This document shows positions 20,375 to 31,804 of a stretch of DNA of 64,000 nucleotides, one piece after another. The position numbers were made by a program, and so were the translations under genes. Within the stretch, counting starts at the first letter, position 1, and the number at the start of each line of letters is the position of its first letter. The stretch spans positions 19,529,640-19,593,639 of the forward strand of contig NC_135781.1 in assembly GCF_028453695.1 (NCBI RefSeq). The letters are read 5' to 3'. The notes under the pieces were generated by a model, which saw only the letters and a list, made by a program, of their open reading frames with translations, made no database searches and had not been told where the DNA came from. This stretch comes from Augochlora pura (lineage: Eukaryota > Arthropoda > Insecta > Hymenoptera > Halictidae).

Positions 20375-21965
20375 AATTACGTCTCTGGCGGACAGACAAA
20401 AAAGAGTGAGTCAAATTTTGACAAAAATAATATCGAATTAATAATTCGATAATAAAATTAAATCGAATATGACGTATAGTTTTTAAGCACAACGGGACGA
20501 GATCAACTTTCATAGGCAACATCTAATGTCCAATCTTAAACAGCATTTTCAATGAGCTATACTGTACAGCTATACTTTAACTTATACTCCCTTGACCCTC
20601 ACTAAAAATCTAGTATGATATTAAAGAAACATTTAACTGTTCTGATGTTTCTTAAACGTGTAACTCTTGTTCTAATCTTTCTTAAGAAACACCAAAAATA
20701 GATTTTGTTAAGCATCTCAAAGTTCATTTTGTCAGTTAATTAAAAAAAATATTCAGGAAATAATAAAATAAATAAAAATCATCGAAGAAGCTATGTGCTT
20801 GTCCACAAGCAACGACTTAAAACTAGGTATCAACAATAAACTAGAAATGATCATAAAACACATTTGGATAAACGGGCTTCAAATTTGGAGCACTGCTTGT
20901 TAGATTAAATATAAAGAAGAATGAAAATCTTCAATCAAAGACATTGCGATTTACTTTAAAAGCTTCATGGTTCATTAGAAACAAAGGAACTAGCAAACTC
21001 TAAAAATTCAATCAATTGTAGAAGAAATCATAAGGCATACCAAATAATTCGTAATGAAAATATAATTAATTGTATTTCCAATTTGTAACATTTAATAAAT
21101 AACTTAAAAGAAGAAATGTATCATAAGAAGATGTTATGTATTTCTTGAAATTGTATAGTTACGTGAACTATGTCTGAAGCAAGCTCTCGCAACAAACAAA
21201 GCTAAAACAAACGTGAAACAAGAAATTAAGATTCATTTAGAATTCCGCAGTTTATGGGAGCAAGTAAAGATCCTATCGTGCCAGCAAACAGAAAATGGTT
21301 GAATTTTCACCGTGGGGAACGTACGCGGATTAATTTAATCAAGGACGTTGATTTCATTCGCTGCCTTCACGGCTTCCGTACGCAACATTATTATTCAGTG
21401 CGTTTTAATCGCGAGGCGATAGAAATTCCGTTTCATTTAGCTCGGCCGCGAATCGCTTCGCCCGCTGCATAAAGGAAGAGTTCATATCGTTATCTGCCCG
21501 CAACGATCTATTCCGCCAGATTTAAGAGTGCACGTAAGCAGCTTCCGCCTCGGAAAGTTGCCCAGGCTCGTGTACACGGTGTCTCGCGCGCCGGCAGCCA
21601 GTTCCACGGAGGTTGATTCCGCGATGAATACTTTATCAGTAAGCAGCGACGAGCACTAGCGGCGGATAATTTATCGACGATAAAGAATGCAGATGAAAAG
21701 CTCGTAGGGAGCCTCGTTGTTCGCGTCTTCGCGTGTATATCAACGTCTCACGTACTTGCTTCGCGTGATGCGCTGCTGCTCCGCCGCGTCGAGACTCTTC
21801 GGTAAGATTGCGCTTTGCAGCTGGAAGCGGTTCGAAGTTCAACCGACGCGCTGCGTCGATTCTATCGGTGTGTTTATCACTCGAAATCGATCGAAGTATC
21901 GCTCATCGATATTTGTCAGCTTCATCCCCCTTGATTCCGTTTTCTCGAATGTCAATCCGCGAGCA
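20375..21965. other. No gene seen; CpG-rich patch 21250-21860
   Basis: AT-rich to about 21240, then a CpG-rich patch up to the 42-bp minisatellite. Overlapping frames on both strands without motifs. Confidence 0.6.
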
Positions 21966-22091
21966 GAATTTACAGCAATCTCTCAAGGAAATGAAAGCTC
22001 TCATAAAGAATTTTCAATGATCTCCCATAGAAATGGAAATTCTCATGAAGAATTTACAATAATCTCTTATAAAAATGAAAATTCTCGGAAA
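21966..22091 (+). repeat. 42-bp minisatellite, three units
   Basis: Units at 21966-22007, 22008-22049 and 22050-22091 each start GAATTT, contain ATCTC and end in AAA or GAA; a partial fourth unit (CAATTTACG) follows. Because 42 is a multiple of three, an open frame from 21717 to 22121 passes through as three 14-residue repeats (EFxxIS...N.S). Most differences between units fall at first and second codon positions, which argues against protein-level constraint. Confidence 0.8.
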
Positions 22092-24514
22092 CAATTTACG
22101 GTACGAAAATTATATCCATAGAATTAAAAGGTGCTGCGCAACAAACTTAAACAATAATCACTCCTAACTCCGTTTGATTTCCCGACAATTGGATTGAAGA
22201 TCAAGGCGAATTTAGATTATTCACTTTCGGTGTGTAATATGTACATATTTACTAGATACTTCCAGTGTTTGTGAGTTTAAAAAATTATTTTAGTACATTT
22301 TATTAAGTAAAGTTCAAGCAAACTATTTGTGTGGACTGCGAAAAAATGATATTACTTAATGTCACTTCTTAATGCGGAAGCATTGTGTGAATAAAAAATA
22401 GAATTTTATAACATATTTTGAACTGATGTTTCTTGACATTATAACTATCTACTTTTATATCTGACTAATATATATTGTTTCGTAAGAATTGCTAGATTAG
22501 ATTTATTCGATCTTTGTATGATGTTTATTATAATATGTGCTGAATTAAGAAAGTAGATGAAAAATGTTCTTAGAGAAATATTTTTAATACATCAATACCT
22601 GTGAAAGAAACAATTAGAAACAATCTTTTTCACTTATCCGATAGCTTTGTTAGTAAAAATCATACACCAAAATTTGTCTGAAAATATCACCTACACATAA
22701 AACAGAAACCTTTGCAAACATAATATTCGACGAAAAATGACAACTTTTTGGCACTATTGCCGCATGCCATAAAATGACATAAAATATACTCTTCGGTTTC
22801 ATATAGCCTTACACTTTGTAAACCCAAAATAGAGATTTATAATGCAAGTCCACCCGTCCCTAAAGAGCTGCAAATTAGGTGTCAAAAACATTGCAACTTC
22901 TCAACAACGTTTCGTACGCATGATGTACTGTAAGATAATCTCAAACGAGATTCAAATTGCTTAGAATAAAAAGGAATGGAACGGTTATCACGATGACCAA
23001 ACATTATAGAATTCAAGAGATCCATTTTTGTAGATGCGAGTCGATCTACCGTCTGTAATCGATCTCGAGCAAAATGTTACGAGAGGAAGAAACCAGTGAA
23101 ATATTCCGTGGTACGCGCCGACATGTGCGCCGTGTTCTGGTCGAATATCAGCCGAATATCCTGCGAAGTCGGCTGCGTTGCCTATTTGACGACGTGTCTC
23201 GGTGGCGTCTCTGGCGAACGCCTCCTTTCCGTTTCCGCCCGCGGCACAAGAGATCGGTCGGTATTGTCGTTGCCGTCGTCTACGAGAGAAAATGCGTTTT
23301 CCTTTCGAGTTTCTTACATTTGAATGAAGCCGGCAGGATAAGAGGGAGAAACGAAGGAGCGAAGGAAGAAAGGCTACCGAGGACGGCGGAGCCGTGTTTC
23401 GAATTCGTTGGCGCGAACTACCGTGGCCTAGGCCCCCACCCACGCAGCCTTGTTATTCTTGTTGCAACCTTTCCACCTCCCCGGTTCACCCTTGGGAATG
23501 CCGCAGCCCTTGATTTATTTATTTCCTCGTGTTTCGCGTTGTCGTCTCCGCTCGTTCCTCTGTTCATCTTCGCTTCGTTGTCTACCCCGCCCGCGCCGCA
23601 ATGCTTTCCTTCGATTTCCTCTCCGTCGACGACTCAGACGTCGCTTGACGATCTCTCGACTCTTCTCTCTCTCTCTCTCTCTCTCTTTCTCTTTTTCTCC
23701 CTTCCTCGTTCTCTTTCTCTCCCGACTTTGACAGCGAGTTCGCCGATTTCCGGCAATTGGCTTCGCACCAGTCGCGCTCAGGTGCTGTATTCAAAGCTGC
23801 GACTTCTTCTTCCACCCCCATGATCAGTCTTCCTTCCTTCCCAAGTTTGTTGTCGTCACTTCTTCCCTTTCTTCGGGCTAACTTCTCCCATTAACAGCGA
23901 CGCGACGTTACAAACTCTGCTGCACATAACGTTGTTGAAAAGATAGCTGGCCGACAGTCGAAGATTCCGGTGGCTACGTGAGAGGCGGAAAAGATATTCA
24001 AATTGCATTTTGCGGTGACGATCTAACATTGTCGTATTACATTTTTGAATCGTAGTAGATGAAACGTCGAATTTCTGTGTAGACTGTTGGGGATGCTGTG
24101 CATTTTCCGTGAAAATTTTTGTGTTATTTAGAACCATTCACGGCTTTTCAAAAATCTAAAGTCAGTACAGTTAGATTTTTTAAATGCGTGTACTGTTGTA
24201 TGTACGACAATTCACACAAGTATTATACAATACTAGGTATATCAATTAAAATGGAATCAGGAAAGTAATCGTTAGCATACAACTTAAAAATTAATTTCTA
24301 ATTGGAATAGTTTGGGAAACCAAATTTTGATAGGAACGCTCTGAAGTATAAAAAGGTTATGAAAGTAATTATTCCAATTATATCATGAAGCTTATGAATT
24401 TGTAACAGAAAGTAATAGATCAAATGCAAATCAGTTGTTGAATTAAGTTTAGCTTGTTAAAATGATTAAGAAAATTAATAAATATTCACGTCATTTTTGT
24501 ATCATGCAATAAAT
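22092..24514. other. No gene seen; CpG-rich patch 23040-23830
   Basis: This holds the longest open frame of the window (23074-23823, plus, 249 codons), overlapped by a 151-codon minus-strand frame over 22988-23443 and ending in CT repeats. Low stop frequency in GC-rich DNA explains it better than a gene. Confidence 0.55.
23661..23720 (+). repeat. (CT)n microsatellite
   Basis: About 13 uninterrupted CT units followed by CT-rich DNA. It lies within the 249-codon open frame at 23074-23823 and yields its serine-leucine run. Confidence 0.95.
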
Positions 24515-24564
24515 GCAGACGATTTTTATTTTGCTCAAGAATTCACAGTCTAGTTATAACAAAT
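24515..24564 (+). repeat. Right-end fragment of the TATTGTAAC MITE family
   Basis: GATTTTTATTTTGCTCAAGA followed by ATTCACAGTCTAGTTATAACAA matches 31768-31804. No left end was found within 300 bp upstream. Confidence 0.5.
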
Positions 24565-24639
24565 CTTGTTCTCTCTAGCCTGACTGAGAAATCTATTTAT
24601 GAATCCCTTTATTTATGCATTTATAAGCAATATTATCAT

Positions 24640-24685
24640 TCTTATAGACTGCGAATTTTATGCATTTATGCAAAATACAAATTTA
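24640..24685 (+). repeat. Left-end-like fragment with GACTGCGAATTTTATGC
   Basis: TATAGACTGCGAATTTTATG followed by CATTTATGCA. Related pieces occur at about 32150-32180 (GATTGCGAACTTTATGTATT), 46715-46755 and 61334-61365. They share GACTGCGAA with the MITE at 31565-31804 but then diverge, so they may be a sister family. Confidence 0.4.
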
Positions 24686-27010
24686 GGCACGCCAATATAC
24701 TATTGCGAATCTATTCGAATTATTTCAAGAAGAAAGACATTTCTGTCTATTGGGAATGATATGGTAATTAATGTATTAAACAGATTCGAAAAGGTTCGTT
24801 TAAAACTGTAAGCAGTCCACCCGTTTTTAGTATTTATTCTACGATTAATAATTCTTGGAGACGACGTAGAGAAAGTTCGTTTTTTTAAGCTTTGAACGAC
24901 CGTCGTCAAGACGAATTTAGAAAGCCGGTTGCTCGGAGAGGTTGCTAATTTTTCACGAACTATCGACGGTAATCCGTTAAACGCGGCGAGCAGACTGTCG
25001 CCATGCCGGAGGAGAATAAATCACCAGAGGTTTACGGTGCAGCTTATTGACGTCATAGTGCTCGATGGTTCCTGAATTTTACATTGTGTTCCCTAATGTG
25101 TTCCCTTGGCACGAGGGGCCGTTGCTCGTCCATACGTGTACGCCATCGTGGAAATTTAAACTCCGAAATGTACCACCGCGTTGCCAGCCTTGTCGCTCGC
25201 GCATCAGTGACATAATTTTCGGTGCTTATATATGTATATATACGAAAACAGACTTAAATATTCATGTCCGGTTTTATACAGTGAACTTCCGTACTTTTCC
25301 TGTATTCGTAAATATTTACCGAGGAAGTAATGCGACGGAAGCAAAAGTTACAATCGAAACTACCGGCGGCAATTCTAAAAATACATGGTTAATTATAATA
25401 GCAGCCACGGGTTTGAATAATAGAACCCGCGCCCCTTCCGCATTCAGTTCCCGCCGCTATTTATTTTCTCTTTCGAAATATTTTCACTGCCTCGTCGAGC
25501 ACTATAAATTCAAAGCGTATTTTTCTACAATTACTAACGAAATGGCCATCGCGTATATATTTTCGCTTACACCCGTGGTGTTAGCGAGCAAAAAAAATAT
25601 ACACACGTCCGTATAATAATATATACAGCGTACGCTGGTAGTAGACGTGTCGTAGACCGTCGAAACAACACGTAATTCTCGGGCCGGGAAATTTTCGCGC
25701 GGAAATCAATAATCGAATAATGTCGCTGGCCAGGGAAATTAGTTCTCCCCAAATTTCGCGTAATCTCGGGGGCTCGAGTTCTAATATGTAAATCCTCTGA
25801 CATAACGACCGGATTGTTATAGCGGTCTCCGATTACCGTGACTGTCCCTGGATTTCGCGAGAGAACGCTTCCGCATTATCTCGTCCGCGCGAAATCGGCA
25901 CTAATTAGCCTGTTTCGCTGTCGCTTAGCGACTTTTCCAGCCAACCAACCTCTTATTGAAAGCTATATTAATGTGCTCCTCATTTCTGTCCCTGCGAGGA
26001 AGCGTTAGGGAGGACCGCAATTTGGTTTAAACCGTTAAGCAGAAAGAAAAAATTCTGTATTTTATGAAAACCTCGAAAACCAAGGTAGGAAACTTTTATT
26101 AGAGTTCAGGTATACCCGTAATTAAGCTAGGCACAAAAATGCGTACTGTTGCCTAACTTTACCAGTTCTTCTTGCATTCCGTGCTATTCGTATCGTGCAC
26201 CTATCGGTATAATTATATTTCTTCCACCGCACCTTCCTAGCTTCCTCTAAATATAATTTTTTCAATAGTTTTATACTACTCGAGTGTTTTATTCCACACA
26301 ACCCCTTAACATAAACGAACACGTCACTGTCATTTAAAGTCACTGTCATTCTGTCATTTAAAAGATCACCGATACTTACATTAGGTCACTAGCGACATAT
26401 TGAGTCCATGAATGATAGCTAATAGCAATTGTAGACGCGATTTTTACTTCTGTTAACATTTGGTGAAAGTATGATAAGTACTTCATAGATATTAGAAATC
26501 TATTTCTAAATTGCTATTGTTATTTTTTATCAATTTATTCATTTTTCTCAATTCATCAAAAAATTTTCTGTTATGAATTTTATTTGTGTCATGCTTTCTA
26601 AAATTGAAGTATTGTGTGCTATATAATTTTCTTTGGGATAACAAATTGTACTATTCCGACTAAGAATTGGACATACCAAAATAACCCATCAGTGCATATA
26701 TCCAAAACAGATAAACTTCTTTGTATCAATTATAACATTGAGCTTACAATTAAGTGCACTGTAATAGAATGTCTATCGTACAACAATATCAGAAGAAGGT
26801 AAAACTGTTCAATATCATCAAAGAATGTTTAGACAACTATAAACAAACAGCAAAAATTATGTCATATTTGGAAGAAAGCAAATTGTTTAGCTAAATTATG
26901 TAGTAACTTAAGGAATCTAGATTGAGATAATAATGTAACAATTTGAACAAACACTGTTATAAGTATTTTATTTATGCGTAACTATAAATACGATATTTAC
27001 AATATGTAGG

Positions 27011-27062
27011 GTGTATATGATATACACGTTCGGCCTCGCCTCGCCGGTGAACTCATTGTTAA
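27011..27062. repeat. Hairpin plus GC-rich spacer plus TTAA: possible lone MITE end
   Basis: GTGTATA-TGA-TATACAC (27011-27027) is followed by 31 GC-rich bases and TTAA (27059-27062). It resembles the hairpin end of the TTAA families, but no partner end was found 150-300 bp to the left. Confidence 0.35.
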
Positions 27063-27164
27063 CACTTTATTCACAAATAATACAATATAAAACTCTTATA
27101 AGATTAGCTGTACAATAACAATATTCAGACAATTGCGACAGCTTCCATCGTAACAATATATACA

Positions 27165-27256
27165 ACGCATACGATATATACGAAATATATGATACATACG
27201 ATACATACTATACAGATATATGCGGTATACATATACGATATGTACGATAAACAAAG
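27165..27256 (+). repeat. TACGATA-type degenerate microsatellite
   Basis: Repeated ACGATA, ATACATA and ACGATATA units over ~90 bp. Confidence 0.75.
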
Positions 27257-28095
27257 ATCACATGTTTAACTGCTTTAACTTGCTATGCACACATACTTTA
27301 AACTTTACACAATACACCGACATTCGCGGCCAACACAACAATTAACTAAGTAACACTGAGAGTTCAGTGAATATTATATTTCAAAGATGGTACATACTGC
27401 TGTCTGCTACTAAATGAACTTCCGCTAGGAGAACTTCCATTTGCAATCAGGAAAGGGGAGAGAGAAAAGGGGAGAGAGATATATATATAAGGACAGAGTA
27501 ATGTTAACAGCATCTAGGTTGTCATTATGTGCACAGGTTCTACGCACTAACTAGAGCGGAAGCCGGGTGGTCAGCATTGTGTATCTGCGTCTGGTTTAAC
27601 CCGTGGGCCTCCGGATTAAGTCACCGTTGCTGCACGCTCTTCGCGCGCAACTTTGCCCTCTCGCTTTTCTCTCCTCTGGCTTTGTTTTACCCTCGCGCGA
27701 GCTAAGAAACTTTTCCCTCCTTGGTCAACTGATCCTGCCGTCTCCGTGTGTCTCTAAAAAAGGTAACAGGTGCGGAGTGTGCTACGAGAATTGTCATCGT
27801 GTTTTTCTCTCTTTCGTTCGCCGTCCGGACAATGCTAATTTATTGTGCGATCCGTTTGGAAAGATGCCGCGTACAATCCTAGACGAGCGAGCACAATGGA
27901 GGCCAAGCGACTTCTGGATCGGTGGCAAGTGGTTTCATCGGGTTCATCGCTATTTCCGGTCACGTGGGCCAACAGTGGTCTTACTTTTATCTGCGGAATA
28001 TCGCGTAACGATCGACAGTCATAATTTTATAATCTTGTTTGATATCATCTAAATAAATTTGACTGTTAAAATGTCAGTAAGCATAGGAATGAATA

Positions 28096-28343
28096 TTAAC
28101 CTGTTAGGCACAGCTAGGTTTTGTGCAAATCAAGTTTTTCATAATTAAATTACCATTTTTCTTAATATAAATTTTTTTCCGTATAGCTATATATAGTATT
28201 AATTACATGTATTCTTTTCTTAGTGTATTGTACATACACACTTTCACATTAATCGTTTACTTTAATAATTAATAAAACAATTGAGTAAAGCACGAAACAT
28301 TCACGAAAGCCACTACAGTGGCGTGCCGTGCCTAGGAAGTTAA
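28096..28343 (-). mobile_element. TTAA-flanked piggyBac-type MITE, family 4, copy 1
   Basis: Ends TTAACCTGTTAGGCACAG and, reversed from the right, TTAACTTCCTAGGCACGG. Hairpin GCCACT-AC-AGTGGC at 28309-28322, 17 bp inside the right TTAA. Alignable over its whole length with 48197-48440, including CTTTTCTTAGTGTATTGTAC in the interior. Confidence 0.88.
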
Positions 28344-29657
28344 TATTTTAAGTTCTTTCTTCATATACATATTATATGCAATAAACTTTACCTTCAAATA
28401 TGTGTTCAAGACCAATATTAGATCAACTAGCATAATGTGTAATCATTTCTCCGTTTTATTTTTCCTAATTTGTTACATGTATAAATATTGTATATTGAAA
28501 TTTTCTGAATGACTTGAATACGTATGGTAGATTAGTAAGGGTCAGTAATTATGCAATACGAAAAACCAGGTCGAGAATCTTCCTTTCAAAGACCTTGGTT
28601 ACGTTTATTTTTCTAAGTTAACCTTTCTAAAATATATAAACTTTAATTGTTTATGTAAAGTGTACAATTACAGTAACTCCGCAGAAAAATCGATAAAACT
28701 GCAATGATTGTAACCGAAATAATTCAACTGGGTTTTTATAGGTGACTTATTGCTTTACAATAAGATAGATTTTACGTATTTATAATAAAGGTGACTAAAC
28801 GAAACACAAAACTACAGAAATACTGGAATATAATGTAATGAATACATTGTTTAATATATATCTTAATCCAAAAACAAACAAATCAATATATTGATTTTTA
28901 ACATATTCAGACATAATAACAAAGAGTAAATAAAAAAAGTGTTTCCACTACGAACGATTCCATAGCGTTATCAGGCGAGAAAAATTGCTCGACGAATCTT
29001 CAGCAATGAATTACAAATTTTCAAGAATTATGAAATAATCGCAGTTATTTAAAGTTCTACAGTTCGCGCATCTATCTGTTGCGGCTAACGGCGCGGCGGC
29101 GATGCATCGCTGCAGTCGAGCTCGTACTCTTGCGTTGGTAACCTTCGGGGTAAATAATTCTCCATTTTACGGTAGATCGTGACGGTATAATGCATCGTAA
29201 ATGCAGTACGAGTCGCCTGAAGGTCGTTCGAAATGAGTAATTCGAACCGCGAGCCACCTTTTTTTTTCGCAGCTTTATAAATCCGTCAGGCTAATTGATG
29301 TAGATATGGCGGAATACAGAAGTTTATCGCTTAATATCAATTACCGTGCTCGAACTTATTTATTAAACCGTTACCCGTTGCCGGGGTAAACAGTGCAATG
29401 TCCGTTGCACCGAGGTGTAAGTTCCGCTGTAATTCCTACAGGGAGCAAGACGGTTTAATGGCCGCGGTATTTAACGGCCTGTACTTATTTACCCTGCCGG
29501 ATATTATATGCGAATCAGTAACTACTGTTCTACTAGCACAAACGAGTCGAGCAATTAAATTCCGACGGACGTTCGGTTTGTTTCTTGTAAGTTCTTAATG
29601 AATATGCCGGGCCGCTCGCGAAACGGGACACTGCGTCGAAGAATTGCGAAACCGTTG
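28344..29657. other. No gene seen
   Basis: AT-rich to about 29060, then moderately GC-rich. No features beyond short chance frames. Confidence 0.6.
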
Positions 29658-29908
29658 CTAGCCCCTTGCACTACAGTAACGAGTCAGACACGTGACGAAG
29701 ATTCCATGCAAGATCTACTAAATATGAATATTATTAATTTTTTCTAAAACGAAATAAAATTGAATTCTTCTGTTATCGAAATCTAGAAACGGAAGTAAAT
29801 AAAGACAATGGAAGAGACGTAAATTATCTGGCCCTATGAAGGACAGTATTAAGGATAAATAAGTACTAATCAACGCAGCGTGAAAGGAGTCGTAGTGCAA
29901 GGGGTTAA
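29658..29908 (+). mobile_element. TTAA-type MITE, family 1, full-length copy
   Basis: Aligns end to end with the reverse complement of 521-766, including AGTACTAATCAACGCAGCGTG near the right end. The right TTAA is intact (29905-29908) and the left has decayed to CTAG. The hairpin at 17 bp from the left TTAA position is preserved in outline (ACGAGTCAGACACGT). A minus-strand ORF at 29718-29900 is a chance frame inside it. Confidence 0.82.
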
Positions 29909-31564
29909 CTATCGACGAGGGTGTACCCGCGTTTACAATTAAAACCCAAGTAATAACGTGAGCTAAGATTATCGCGTATCACGTCGTAAGACGTTAACGT
30001 AAAATTGTGTCCTTCACATATCCTGTTCGTTTGTCAAACACAATACATTAGCTTTTCTGTAAAAATATTTATTGGTTTGTGCAATTAGCGTTGTTTCTTT
30101 TATGAATGGTTATAAACAGTTATTTGGCAAAAGAGTTTTATTTTCAAAACCAGTTTTATGAAACAAGTTAGGCGCTTGCTTCATTCTTATACAAGTGACT
30201 ATTGCAAATGTATTACTAGGATCCTTAGTATCTGTCAAAATGATTTTCATGGCATGCTAATGAGTAATTGATGAAATGAATATAATATTACTAATAGAAG
30301 TTAATACATGCGTCAATTGACAAGTAAATAAAAGATTGACTTTGATCACGTTTCGTTACGATTAACGAAAATCTCGTTCTTTTTATCTGTAGAATAAAAT
30401 GTGTATTAAATCACGCAGTAGTTAAGAATATTATTTTCAACTAAGCTCAGAATAAGTCGATAATCTTTATTTAAATTCTTTGACTGCTACTTTTGTCTTC
30501 TATATAATCAATCCATTCTCGTCACGAATATAAAAAATGCAAAAAATTCGCAGATCTAATCCTCGATTTTGAAAGTGGTGTCAGTCTATTTGCAGCCCAT
30601 AAATCAAATTTATATAACCAAATTACGTATTGATAAAACAGTAGAAATATTGCCAGACTTCGCGTAATTTGCCTAAATTTTCTAATTAACAGATATGTTA
30701 ACCTTTAATTTTCTCGAAACAAGAGAAAATGGACTTACACCACTTTCAAAATAAACGGTCCATATATTCTTATATAACGAGCCTGGAAAGTATATTTCTC
30801 GGAAGAGTAGATCATTGATCGAAATTATCCAAGATCGTTCGTCTAATCCGTCATAACCGTGACCCGGATACCGTGAAAAGTTCGACGACGCGTCCCACGA
30901 GCAGTTTTTATAGGGCCGCGATGCACCGGCGCGCGCAAAATGCACATCGGTGCCCGCCCTCGCGCATTCACAATGCAACCCATCTGGTTCACGTTCTCTC
31001 TCGCCGGCAGATGCGTGAAGCTTGCCCGGAATGCGTGCCACCAGCGGTTACGGCTGACCCTTGAAAAAAAATCTTTGATTGATGAAGTGCGCCGCGGTGC
31101 AAGTAAAAAACCGTGGCGCGCCGCGACGAAAAAAAAAAGGAACAGAAACGAGGAGAGAAAGACGAAGGAAGTCTCCGTCCAGCGCAATTACGCATTCAAA
31201 CTCGCCATCAATCTTAATTACCGCGGGGGAACAAAAATGGGTCGTTAAAATATTAAAAAGCGCGCGTTTTCTTCGCGCGCGAGCGACCGCTAATTAAAAG
31301 CTGAAGGTAATGATCGACGGCCGCGGAGTTTCGCGGGATACTCGCCCCGTGGATTAGTTGAAATCATTACGTTTCCACTGAGCATGATCAATGCTTATGG
31401 TCTTCAATAGCTGCCAGTTACGTGTGTCGGGCAAAGTTGCTTAATGCGTATTGCTCGCCTAAATGGTACCCCGTGGGTTAATTCGTTACTAGTTGTTTAT
31501 TGTGCGGAACATTTGCCCATAAATACAGCGTCTTCAGACTGTTGTTACTATAATGGACTTATTA
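29909..31564. other. No gene seen; CpG-rich patch 30840-31350
   Basis: Four mutually overlapping frames on both strands in the CpG patch, none with a motif. The remainder is AT-rich. Confidence 0.6.
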
Positions 31565-31804
31565 TTGTAACTAGACTGCGGATTTGATAAACTTTTTATT
31601 AAAATGACTAGGCCAATTGAAATCTTTACAATAAAATTGTGAAGACATGAAAAAAATTTGAGAATATTTTTATATTATGCATAATTCGTTATAATTAGTA
31701 AAAGGGGGAAGATGCCTTCATGAAAATTTGTTTATGATCGTTGTCCTATAATCAAATTAGACAACTTTTATTTTGCGTAAAAATTCGCAGTCGAATTATA
31801 ACAA
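31565..31804. mobile_element. mariner-type MITE with TATTGTAAC ends, 240 bp
   Basis: The ends TTGTAACTAGACTGCGGATTT (left) and TTGTTATAATTCGACTGCGAA (reverse complement of the right) form ~22-bp imperfect inverted repeats flanked by TA (31563-31564 and 31805-31806). The interior has no coding capacity. Single ends related to it occur elsewhere in the window. Confidence 0.68.

Larger units (their letters stand above)
24686..28095. other. No gene seen; GC-richer patches 24900-26000 and 27590-28010
   Basis: A 183-codon plus-strand frame at 25065-25616 and a 149-codon frame at 27603-28052 have no recognisable domain. A 15-bp near-duplication (GTCACTGTCATTTAA) lies at about 26325-26362. Confidence 0.55.

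Noticed and set aside
23074..23823. Longest open frame of the window (249 codons, plus)
   Set aside because: It lies in CpG-rich DNA, is overlapped by a long open frame on the other strand (22988-23443), ends in CT-repeat-encoded Ser-Leu runs and shows no domain or splice context.
25065..25616. 183-codon open frame, plus strand
   Set aside because: No recognisable family, signal peptide or domain, and composition is like the flanks. A conservation test (dN/dS against a related species) would be decisive; without it I do not call a gene.
26930..28060. Possible long 3' UTR or non-coding RNA on the minus strand
   Set aside because: A GC-rich block followed by AT- and microsatellite-rich DNA is suggestive, but there is no coding end, poly(A) signal arrangement or splice evidence to anchor it.
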